A stretch of 35,108 bases of DNA from Betaproteobacteria bacterium (GTDB lineage Bacteria > Pseudomonadota > Gammaproteobacteria > Burkholderiales > Rhodocyclaceae): contig JACRAR010000082.1 in NCBI GenBank assembly GCA_016234745.1, positions 1 through 35,108 on the forward strand, read 5' to 3'. The position numbers were made by a program, and so were the translations under genes. The notes beneath the pieces are model-generated. The model had not been told where the DNA came from and made no database searches. It saw only the letters and a program-made list of their open reading frames with translations. Shown here piece by piece: positions 1 to 9,979 of this stretch. Numbering within the stretch: position 1 is the first letter of the stretch; each line of letters starts with the position of its first letter.

Positions 1-141
1 GAACTGCGCGAATACTACGACCCGCTCGACGGCACCCTGCTGGAGATCGAGGCGGTGCCGCCGGGCTACCCGATCGTGCATTCCTTCCAGCCCGACCTCG
101 AGGCCTTCTACGCCCACTGGCTCAAGCGGCCGCTGCATTGA
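1..141 (+). CDS. C-terminal fragment of an unidentified protein
   Basis: The window opens inside a reading frame that runs to a TGA at 139-141 and gives 46 residues, ending PDLEAFYAHWLKRPLH. High G+C and a strong third-position GC bias match the next gene, so it is probably a real gene end. It is on the same strand as the acyl-CoA ligase gene at 231, but a promoter-like sequence lies between them, so the two need not be co-transcribed. I do not recognise the family from this fragment and assign no function. Confidence 0.6.
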   Translation, partial: ELREYYDPLDGTLLEIEAVPPGYPIVHSFQPDLEAFYAHWLKRPLH

Positions 142-164
142 GTGCCGCATTGAAGACCGCTTGC

Positions 165-191
165 TTGACTGCCCGAATCTGAAGCTATAAT
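165..191 (+). promoter_or_regulatory. Putative sigma-70 promoter for the CoA ligase gene
   Basis: A TTGACT box at 165-170 and a perfect TATAAT at 186-191 are separated by 15 bp. That spacing is a little short; TTGCTT at 161-166 is an alternative -35 with 19 bp. Transcription would start near 198, leaving a leader of about 33 nt before the ATG at 231. The call rests on motif match only. Confidence 0.45.
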
Positions 192-230
192 CGGACGACA
201 TTCATTCCACATCAATAAACATGGATAAAC

Positions 231-2207
231 ATGGATAGCGAAAAAGTCTGGGAACCCTCCGCAGCCCTCAAGCAGAACGCGAAAATCACCGCCTACATCG
301 ACTGGCTCAAGCGCCAGCGCGGCCTCGATTTCGCGAGCTATGACGCCTTGTGGAACTGGTCGGTGAGCGAGCCGGAAAAGTTCTGGGCGTCGATCTGGGA
401 CTACTTCGAAATCCGCAGCACCGTACCTTACGAATCCGTCCTCAGCGGCCGCAGCATGCCGGGTGCGCACTGGTTCAAGGGTGCGCGGCTGAACTATGTG
501 GACCAGGTGTTCCGCCACGTCAGCGATGCGCACCCGGCCATCGTCTTCCGCAATGAGTCCGGTGCCCACGAAGAAATGTCCTGGCGCGAACTGCAGCGCC
601 AGGTGGCGTGCCTCGCCGCTTCGCTGAAGCGCATGGGCGTCAGGGATGGCGACCGCGTGGTGGCCTACCTGCCCAACATTCCCCAGACCATGGTGGCTTT
701 CCTCGCCACCGTCAGCCTCGGCGCGATCTGGTCGGCCTGTTCGCCCGACATGGGACAGGTCGCGGTGCTCGATCGTTTCCGCCAGATCGAGCCCAAGGTG
801 ATGATAGCCGTCGACGGCTATCGTTATACCGGCAAGGCGCATGACCGCATGGACCTGCTCGGCGACTTGCTGAAAGGGCTGCCGAGTGTCGAGAAGCTGA
901 TCCTGCTGCCTTACCTCAATCCCGCCGTCGATTTGTCGCGCTTCCCCAACGCCGTGGCCTGGGCCGACCAGGTCAGCGGCAACGCGGCGCTCGAGCCGCA
1001 TCCGGTGGCGTTCGACCATCCGCTCTGGGTGGTGTATTCATCGGGTACCACCGGCATGCCGAAGCCGATCGTGCATGGGCATGGCGGCATCATCATGGAG
1101 CATGTCAAGCTGCTCGTGCTGCACAACAACCTCGGTCCGGAGGATCGCTTCCACTGGTTCTCCAGCACCGGCTGGATCATGTGGAACTGCCAGATCGGCG
1201 GCTTGCTGGTCGGTTCGACCGCCTGCATCTACGACGGCAATCCCGGCTGGCCGGATTTCAACACGCTGTGGCGCTTCGTCGGCGAGACCGGGGTGACTTT
1301 TTTTGGCGCCGGCGCCGCCTTCTACATGTCCTGCCTCAAGGGCCATGTCGAGCCCAACGCGGTGGCCGACCTGTCGCACTTGAAGAGTCTCGGTTCGACC
1401 GGCTCGCCGCTGCCGCCGGAAGGCTATCGCTGGATCTACGACCATGTGCGCAAGGACATCTGGCTCACGCCGATTTCCGGCGGTACCGATTTCGCCGGCT
1501 GCTTCGTCGGCGGTGTGCCGACGCTGCCCGTGCATATCGGCGAGATGCAGTGCCGCTGCCTCGGCGCGAAAGTCGAAGCCTTCGACGAGGCCGGCAAGGC
1601 GCTCATCGACGAGGTCGGCGAACTTGTGTGCACCCTGCCCATGCCCTCGATGCCGCTGTATTTCTGGAACGACCCGGACAACAAGCGCTACTTCGACAGC
1701 TACTTTGACATGTATCCTGGTGTCTGGCGCCATGGCGACTGGATTCGCATCACGCCGCGCGGCGGTGCCATCATCTACGGCCGTTCCGATGCCACCATCA
1801 ACCGTTATGGCATCCGCATGGGCACCAGCGAACTGTATCGCGCCGTCGAGGACCTGCCCGAAGTGCTCGACAGCCTGGTGGTCGACCTCGAATATCTGGG
1901 ACGCGAGTCCTACATGCCGCTGTTTGTGGTGTTGCGCCCCGGCGTCGAACTCGGCGAACAACTCGAAAAGACCATTCGCGATCGCATTCGTGTCGCGCTA
2001 TCCGCGCGCCATGTGCCGAACGAGGTGATCCAGGTGGCCGAGGTGCCGCGCACGCTCTCCGGCAAGAAACTGGAACTGCCGATCAAGAAGCTGCTGCTGG
2101 GCCAGCCCCTGGAGAAAGTGGTCAACCCCGACTCGATGGCGAATCCGGGTTGCCTTGCCTGGTACAAGAATTTCGCGGAGCGCCTGGCGGCCACGACCAA
2201 GGCTTGA
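231..2207 (+). CDS. Acetoacetate-CoA ligase-type synthetase (acetoacetyl-CoA or benzoylacetyl-CoA synthetase)
   Basis: A 658-residue adenylate-forming enzyme of the acetoacetyl-CoA synthetase family. It would activate a beta-keto acid with ATP and CoA to give a beta-ketoacyl-CoA in the cytoplasm. The N-terminal cap (residues 1-100, with WNWSVSEPEKFWASIWDYF) is typical of this family. The phosphate loop YSSGTTGMPKP starts at Tyr269. GDWI and the hinge region follow, and the catalytic lysine segment LSGKKLELP carries Lys612/613. Full family length, no defects seen. Benzoylacetate-CoA ligase of anaerobic acetophenone degraders belongs to this family, and the carboxylase operon facing this gene fits either substrate. 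The start at 231 is chosen because an ATG at 221 opens only a five-codon frame (221-238) overlapping it. No strong ribosome-binding site is visible. Activity class is fairly sure; the substrate is not. Confidence 0.88.
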   Translation: MDSEKVWEPSAALKQNAKITAYIDWLKRQRGLDFASYDALWNWSVSEPEKFWASIWDYFEIRSTVPYESVLSGRSMPGAHWFKGARLNYVDQVFRHVSDAHPAIVFRNESGAHEEMSWRELQRQVACLAASLKRMGVRDGDRVVAYLPNIPQTMVAFLATVSLGAIWSACSPDMGQVAVLDRFRQIEPKVMIAVDGYRYTGKAHDRMDLLGDLLKGLPSVEKLILLPYLNPAVDLSRFPNAVAWADQVSGNAALEPHPVAFDHPLWVVYSSGTTGMPKPIVHGHGGIIMEHVKLLVLHNNLGPEDRFHWFSSTGWIMWNCQIGGLLVGSTACIYDGNPGWPDFNTLWRFVGETGVTFFGAGAAFYMSCLKGHVEPNAVADLSHLKSLGSTGSPLPPEGYRWIYDHVRKDIWLTPISGGTDFAGCFVGGVPTLPVHIGEMQCRCLGAKVEAFDEAGKALIDEVGELVCTLPMPSMPLYFWNDPDNKRYFDSYFDMYPGVWRHGDWIRITPRGGAIIYGRSDATINRYGIRMGTSELYRAVEDLPEVLDSLVVDLEYLGRESYMPLFVVLRPGVELGEQLEKTIRDRIRVALSARHVPNEVIQVAEVPRTLSGKKLELPIKKLLLGQPLEKVVNPDSMANPGCLAWYKNFAERLAATTKA

Positions 2208-2212
2208 ACTTC

Positions 2213-2230
2213 CTGGCGCGGTCGCGCCAG
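2213..2230. terminator. Palindromic hairpin between convergent genes
   Basis: CTGGCGCG (2213-2220) and CGCGCCAG (2223-2230) form a perfect 8-bp inverted repeat with a 2-bp centre. It lies in the 24-bp gap between the stop codons of the plus-strand ligase and the minus-strand kinase. The position suits a shared bidirectional terminator, but neither side has a T-tract, so it may act only as a transcript-end stabiliser. Confidence 0.4.
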
Positions 2231-2231
2231 A

Positions 2232-4790
<2,559 letters not shown>

Positions 4791-4813
4791 GACTTCAGTT
4801 GGCAATTCCCCGG

Positions 4814-6892
4814 CTATTCCCAAGTGCAGCGGAATACATCAGGATCCGCCGGGCGTCCATGCAGGTAGCCCTGAATGCTGGGGCAGCCGGTGCTGGAGAG
4901 AAACTCGTTCTGCACGGCAGTTTCGACCCCTTCGGCGATGAGTTCCAGCCCCAGGCTTTGCGCCAGTGCGACGATAGTGCGGATGATGGCCTCGTCGCCT
5001 GCGTTCTCGCCGATGCCGACTACGAAGGCGCGGTCGATTTTCAGTTTGCTGATCGGCAACAGCTTGAGGTAGGAGAGTGAAGAATACCCCGTACCAAAAT
5101 CGTCCACGGAGAGCTTGATTCCCAACTGGCGCAACTTGTTGAGTATGGCCAGGGAATCATCGACCGCCATGATCACCGATTCGGTAATTTCCAGTTCGAG
5201 GCGCTCGGGTGCCAGACCGCTCCCGGCAAGAATGGTGCTGACCAGCTCGACGATGTTCGAGCGCTCGATTTGCTTGACCGAGAGATTGACTGAAATTCGC
5301 GGCAGATAAAAGCCCTGCCGGTCCCATTCGGATACCTGGCGGCAAGCCTCACGCAACACCCACTCGCCCAGCGTGAGGATAAAGCCGGTCTCTTCGGCAA
5401 TAGGAATGAAGCGTACCGGCGAGACGGCGCCCAATTCCGGCTGATTCCATCGCACCAAAGCTTCGGCACCCAGCAAGCGGCGCGTGAGCCCATCCACCTG
5501 GGGCTGGTAATGCAGTGAAAGTTCCCGGTTCTCGATCGAACGGCGCAGCAGTCCTTCCAAACGCAGGCGTTCTATGGCGTATTCGGTCATCTCTGCGGCG
5601 TAGAAGTGGCTGCTGTTGCGGCCCTGCGACTTGGCCTTGTACATCGCGGTATCGGCGTTGCGCACCAGGGCATCGACGGTGCCGCCATCGCTCGGATAAA
5701 GACTGATGCCGATACTCGCAGTCAAGTGAAATTCGTTCTCGCCGATGAGGAAGGGGAGCGCGAATTGGTCAAGGATTTTGCGGGCCACGGTGTCCGCGTC
5801 ATTCGGTCCGTGAATATCTTCGATCAGGCAGATGAACTCATCGCCGCCCAGGCGTGCCAATGTGTCCATCGCCCTCGTGTCGTGGGCCAGGCGTATAGCC
5901 ACTGCCTTGAGCAACTGATCGCCAATGGCATGGCCGAGCGAATCGTTGACATCCTTGAAGTGGTCGAGATCGATGAACAATACGGCCATCTGCAAGGCAT
6001 TGCGGGCAGCGCGATTCAGGCTGCGTTCGAGCTGGTTGTTGAAGAGCAGGCGATTGGGCAGTCCGGTGAGCGGATCATGATGCGCCAGATGGTCCAGGCG
6101 TGCCTCGGCAGTACGCCGCTCGGCGATTTCCGCTTCCAGGAGCTGGTTGGCTGACTCGAGTTCGCTGGTGCGTTCCTTTACCCGGGCATCGAGTTCGCGG
6201 TTGGTGCGTTCAAGTTCGTCGCCCTGCTCGCGCAAGATGCGGTGGGCGTGCCTGACAACGAGAAACTGGGCGAAATAGAGCAGGCTGAAAATGCTCATCA
6301 CGCCACCGGCAATCCACCACAGGGTCTGGCGCAACTGGGTCAGGAAAGCGGTGACGTTCTGGTAAAGCTCAAAGACGCCTTCGACTTCGCCTTTGAAGTT
6401 GCGGATCGGGATATAACTGGAAATGACATCGAGATCGGACAATGCGCCCTCGAAAGCGCTGAAATCATTGCGGTGCGTGAGCTCCGAAGCCACCTTGCCA
6501 TTCAGTGCCGCGCGGAATCCGGCATTGCCACTCTTGTCCTCGCCGATCTGCAGTGGATCGCTCGAATACACAGTGCGTCCGGCGTGGTTGTACACCTTGG
6601 CCTTGATCACATCGGTGCCGAACATCTGCGCGGAGATTTCGGCGTGAAGCTGGCCGATTTGTGGCGCGGCACGCAACCTGCCGGCGTCGCTGGCATCGAC
6701 ATGGCGCAGGAATTCGCCATAGCGGGGCCACAGCGTGTTGCGGAACACATTTGTCATTGCAACGTTGCGGTCTTCCGCCATCATCACCAGCTGAGCAACC
6801 GAAAGCCGGTTGTAGAAGTATCCGAGCAGACCTCCCGCCAGCACAATCATGACCAGGCTAAGCGTCGAAAAATAGCGGGATAGGTTGAACAT
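4814..6892 (-). CDS. Membrane GGDEF-EAL protein (cyclic-di-GMP synthesis/breakdown)
   Basis: About 692 residues. Two membrane helices (near the N-terminus, VMIVLAGGLLGYF, and at IAGGVMSIFSLLYFAQFLVV) enclose a periplasmic sensor domain. A coiled-coil-like linker follows, then a GGDEF domain with intact GGDEF and an upstream RAMD that fits the inhibitory I-site (RxxD five residues before). The EAL domain has GAEALVRW, ELEITES, DDFGTGYSSL, KIDRAFV and EGVET, so all metal-binding and catalytic motifs look intact. Both activities are possible; which dominates cannot be told from sequence. The frame extends to a TTG at 7045, but the extra 51 residues are low-complexity and precede the natural membrane-anchor start MFNLSRYF, so the ATG at 6892 is used. 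Confidence 0.85.
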   Translation of the reverse strand: MFNLSRYFSTLSLVMIVLAGGLLGYFYNRLSVAQLVMMAEDRNVAMTNVFRNTLWPRYGEFLRHVDASDAGRLRAAPQIGQLHAEISAQMFGTDVIKAKVYNHAGRTVYSSDPLQIGEDKSGNAGFRAALNGKVASELTHRNDFSAFEGALSDLDVISSYIPIRNFKGEVEGVFELYQNVTAFLTQLRQTLWWIAGGVMSIFSLLYFAQFLVVRHAHRILREQGDELERTNRELDARVKERTSELESANQLLEAEIAERRTAEARLDHLAHHDPLTGLPNRLLFNNQLERSLNRAARNALQMAVLFIDLDHFKDVNDSLGHAIGDQLLKAVAIRLAHDTRAMDTLARLGGDEFICLIEDIHGPNDADTVARKILDQFALPFLIGENEFHLTASIGISLYPSDGGTVDALVRNADTAMYKAKSQGRNSSHFYAAEMTEYAIERLRLEGLLRRSIENRELSLHYQPQVDGLTRRLLGAEALVRWNQPELGAVSPVRFIPIAEETGFILTLGEWVLREACRQVSEWDRQGFYLPRISVNLSVKQIERSNIVELVSTILAGSGLAPERLELEITESVIMAVDDSLAILNKLRQLGIKLSVDDFGTGYSSLSYLKLLPISKLKIDRAFVVGIGENAGDEAIIRTIVALAQSLGLELIAEGVETAVQNEFLSSTGCPSIQGYLHGRPADPDVFRCTWE

Positions 6893-7025
6893 GTCAGCAA
6901 GAAACAGGCGTGACCAAGCTGGACGCAAGTATGCCAGGAAAACCCGCGCCGGTGCGGCATCATTGATTCCGGCCGAAGCCTGGCCAGCCGGGAGTCGGCC
7001 GACCGGAAACCGCGCACCTCGCGGC

Positions 7026-7046
7026 GTTGCCCCATTGCGGGGCAAC
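7026..7046 (-). terminator. Hairpin after the thiolase gene
   Basis: GTTGCCCC (7026-7033) and GGGGCAAC (7039-7046) form a perfect 8-bp stem with a 5-nt loop in the 201-bp gap between the thiolase stop (7094) and the GGDEF-EAL start (6892). No U-tract follows on the minus strand. It could end the carboxylase operon or only attenuate read-through. Nothing else is visible in the gap. Confidence 0.35.
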
Positions 7047-7093
7047 CCAGCGCGTGGCTATTTATGCCATGAGTTCCGGGAATGTCCCATTCG

Positions 7094-8347
7094 TCACGGC
7101 CGCTCGAGAATCGTGACGGCGCAGACGGCGATGTCATTGCCGACGATGCCGCCGCCGTTTTCCACCAAACCGAGGCGTGGCTGATCGAGCTGCAACGCGC
7201 CGGCTTCGCCGCGCAATTGCAGCGCGATTTCGTTGAGCATCAATAATCCAGTGGCGCCGATCGGATGCCCGCGCGATACGAGACCGCCCGAGAGGTTCAC
7301 CGGGATATCGCCGTCGCGGCCGGTAGCGCCCGAAGCCGTATAGGGGCCACCCTGGCCGCGCGGGCACAGGCCGAGATCCTCGATGAGGTGGATCTCGGCG
7401 AACGAACTGGCGTCATGCAACTCAATCAGGTCGACATCGGAAGGCTTGATTCCCGCCATTTTGTAAGCAGTCCTGGCTGCCCGGACCGGCGCCCGTTCCG
7501 CTTCCCAGCCGCCGGCGTAGAGGCCGCCGGCAAGAGCCTGGGCACGCACGCGCAGCGCCCTGTCGCGCACTTCTCTCGAACAGGTTTTCAAATACTCGGC
7601 AGAGCAGAGCAGTGCGGCTGCGGCAGCGTCGCCGACCGGGGCGCACATGGCGCGGGTCAGGGGCTTGCTGACCATGCGATCGGCGAGAACTTTTTCAACC
7701 GTTAGCGGAAAGCGATATTGCGCCCTCGGGTTGTCCACCGAATTGCAGTGATTCTTTGCCGCCGCTGCGGCAATCTGCGCGGCGGTCGTGCCATAGCGGG
7801 ACATGTGGGAGTTGGCCCAGAATCCATAAATGTCCATGGCCACCGAGCGGTCCGCGCCGGGCGCGAAGCTGTAGCCGAATTCGGCGCCGATGTCGCGATA
7901 GAGGGTGTGCCACGATTCGGGGTCGATCTGGTCGGTGCCGCGCTCGATGCATTTCAAGATCTCGCCGGGACGGGTGGGATCGAACATTTTCTCGACACCC
8001 ATGGCCAGTGCCACCGGGCTGGAACCCGACAGGATTTCCTTGTAGGCGCCGTTGAAGGCGATGGACGCGCTGGCGCAACCGCCCTCCACATTGATGATGG
8101 GCACCCCGGCCGGCAGCTGTCCTTCCCGCATCAGCTCCGAGCAGCAGACTTGTCCCTTGACGTAAGGCTGGCCCCAGTAATCCATGAGCAGGTTGGAAAA
8201 CCAGATGCCGCCGATGGCCGAAGTATCCTCCAATTTCCCGTCTGCCAGGACGCCCTGCCAGGCTTCCCGCACGAGTTGCTTCAGCCCCTTGTTGGCAAAG
8301 CGCCCGGTCGGCGTGCCGTGTATACCTATGACGAAGACATCATTCAT
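7094..8347 (-). CDS. SCP2/lipid-transfer-type thiolase
   Basis: A 417-residue thiolase-superfamily protein of the SCP2-like branch. It carries the nucleophilic cysteine Cys91 in VEGGCASAS, His311 in ELHDASSF and His361 in SRGHPIGATG. The final motif is ENGGG (from Glu396), so the second catalytic cysteine of classical biosynthetic/degradative thiolases is absent, as in SCP2-type and thiolase-like aldolase proteins. In context it is the candidate for cleaving a beta-ketoacyl-CoA to acetyl-CoA and a shortened acyl-CoA. No DUF35/OB-fold partner is adjacent. It starts 20 bp after the acyl-CoA ligase stop and is the last gene of the carboxylase operon. The ATG at 8347 has only a weak ribosome-binding site. 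Fold assignment is sure; thiolase versus retro-aldolase activity is open. Confidence 0.85.
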   Translation of the reverse strand: MNDVFVIGIHGTPTGRFANKGLKQLVREAWQGVLADGKLEDTSAIGGIWFSNLLMDYWGQPYVKGQVCCSELMREGQLPAGVPIINVEGGCASASIAFNGAYKEILSGSSPVALAMGVEKMFDPTRPGEILKCIERGTDQIDPESWHTLYRDIGAEFGYSFAPGADRSVAMDIYGFWANSHMSRYGTTAAQIAAAAAKNHCNSVDNPRAQYRFPLTVEKVLADRMVSKPLTRAMCAPVGDAAAAALLCSAEYLKTCSREVRDRALRVRAQALAGGLYAGGWEAERAPVRAARTAYKMAGIKPSDVDLIELHDASSFAEIHLIEDLGLCPRGQGGPYTASGATGRDGDIPVNLSGGLVSRGHPIGATGLLMLNEIALQLRGEAGALQLDQPRLGLVENGGGIVGNDIAVCAVTILERP

Positions 8348-8367
8348 GTTTGATTACCGTAATAAAC

Positions 8368-9924
8368 TCAATTGACCTGGCGCGCCTTGTTGCCCCAGTA
8401 CTTTTCACGGATCAACTTCTTGTTGATCTTGCCCACCGGCGTGCGCGGCAGGGCGTCAACAAACTCGACCGATTTCGGAGCCTTCATGGATTCAAGATTG
8501 ATTTTGCAGTGCGTGATGAGGTCTTCCTCGGTGGTCTTGGTCCCCGGCTTCAGCACCACGATGGCCTTGATCGCCTCGCCCCATTTGGCATCGGGCACGC
8601 CGATCACCGCGCAGTCCTGCACCGCAGGATGGGCGAGCACGGCCTTCTCGACTTCCGCGGAAAACACGTTGAAGCCGCCAGTGATCACCATGTCCTTCTT
8701 GCGGTCGACGATGTAGAAGTAACCTTCTTCATCCTTGTAGCCGACATCGCCGGTGTGGTGCCAATTGAAGGTGCGTATCTCCGCGGTTTCTGCGGGCTTG
8801 TTGTAATAGCCGGGCATCACGATATTGCCGCGCACCACGATTTCTCCCCGTTCGCCGGCAGGCAACAGGGTGCCGTCATCGGCCATGACCTCGACGCGCG
8901 AGAGCACGGTCGCCCGGCCGCAACTTTCGAGCAGGTGCGGTTTCCTGCCCTGCGCCGCCGCCACCACATCGGTGCAGGGCAGGAAGGTGAGGAAGAACGG
9001 CGCTTCGGCCTGGCCGTAGCATTGGCACATGCAAGGCCCGAAAACTTCCACGGCTTCCTTGAACTTGTCGGGCGATACGGGCGATGCGGCGATGAGGAAG
9101 CGGCGCATGCTGGAAAAATCGTATTCGCGCACGCGCGGAAAGGCCAGCATGGCATACAGCGCGGTGGGCGGCAGGAACATGTGGGTCACCTTGTGCTGCT
9201 GCACGCAGCGGCAGACATCTTCCGCGTCGAAGCCCTTGCGGATCACCAGGGTGGCGCCCATCGCCATCATGACCATGCCCATCACGCCCGCGGCATGGGT
9301 GAGCGGCGCCGCCGCCAGCATCACCGGCGGCAGGTCGGCCTGGAGTTCGATGATGCCCGTGGCGGTCATGGTTTCCCAGACCTGCTCCGTTTCCATGACG
9401 CCTTTCGACGGACCCGTCGTGCCGCCCGTGGCCAGGATGCCGACCAGGCGGGTGGGATCGTCATCGAACGTTGGTATGCTGCCGTTGCCCTGTTCCCGCA
9501 TGAAGCGTTCGAGTGAAGGGTTGTCGCCGTCTTCGCGGTCGATGCAGACGAAGCCGCGCAAGGTGGCGACCCGTTCCTTAAGCTGGGGGAGATGTTCCGC
9601 AAACTCGCTGTGATAGAAGAGGAATTCCGTCTCCGTGTAGGCCATGAACTCGGCATTGGTCTCCACGGTATTGCGTGCATTGAGCGGCACCCAGGTGGCC
9701 CCGGTGCGCAGCAGGCCGAGCATGCAAAGAAAAGCCAGGGGGTGGTTGGGCGAATACACCGCCACGCGCCCGCCATGCCCGATGCGATTCTTCGCCAGTG
9801 CCGCACCGATGGCGTCGATGATCTTGCGCGATTCCCGATAGGAGTACTTCTCGTCGTCAGTGATCAGGAAGACGTGGTCGGGATTTTTTTCGTAGCCTTT
9901 GTAAAAGTAGTCAATGACCCGCAT
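8368..9924 (-). CDS. Acyl-CoA ligase (class I adenylate-forming enzyme)
   Basis: A 518-residue AMP-forming CoA ligase. The phosphate loop ATGGTTGPSKG lies at about residues 165-175. Further on are the PPTALY and CYGQAEAPFF (A5-type) motifs, the hinge with HTGDVGYKDEEGYFYIVDRK, and the C-terminal catalytic lysine Lys499 in PVGKINKK. It resembles medium/long-chain or aryl acyl-CoA synthetases. The start at 9924 has a good ribosome-binding site (GAGGAG about 7 nt upstream). It sits between the HyuB-like carboxylase subunit (55 bp away) and the thiolase, so it probably activates the carboxylation product or a related acid. This makes it a second CoA ligase of the locus beside the acetoacetate type at 231-2207. 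Substrate unknown. Confidence 0.88.
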   Translation of the reverse strand: MRVIDYFYKGYEKNPDHVFLITDDEKYSYRESRKIIDAIGAALAKNRIGHGGRVAVYSPNHPLAFLCMLGLLRTGATWVPLNARNTVETNAEFMAYTETEFLFYHSEFAEHLPQLKERVATLRGFVCIDREDGDNPSLERFMREQGNGSIPTFDDDPTRLVGILATGGTTGPSKGVMETEQVWETMTATGIIELQADLPPVMLAAAPLTHAAGVMGMVMMAMGATLVIRKGFDAEDVCRCVQQHKVTHMFLPPTALYAMLAFPRVREYDFSSMRRFLIAASPVSPDKFKEAVEVFGPCMCQCYGQAEAPFFLTFLPCTDVVAAAQGRKPHLLESCGRATVLSRVEVMADDGTLLPAGERGEIVVRGNIVMPGYYNKPAETAEIRTFNWHHTGDVGYKDEEGYFYIVDRKKDMVITGGFNVFSAEVEKAVLAHPAVQDCAVIGVPDAKWGEAIKAIVVLKPGTKTTEEDLITHCKINLESMKAPKSVEFVDALPRTPVGKINKKLIREKYWGNKARQVN

Positions 9925-9979
9925 GTTTTTCTCTCCTCAATAGCGTATTTCAAAGTTTGCCACTTTACTTTAATTTGCT

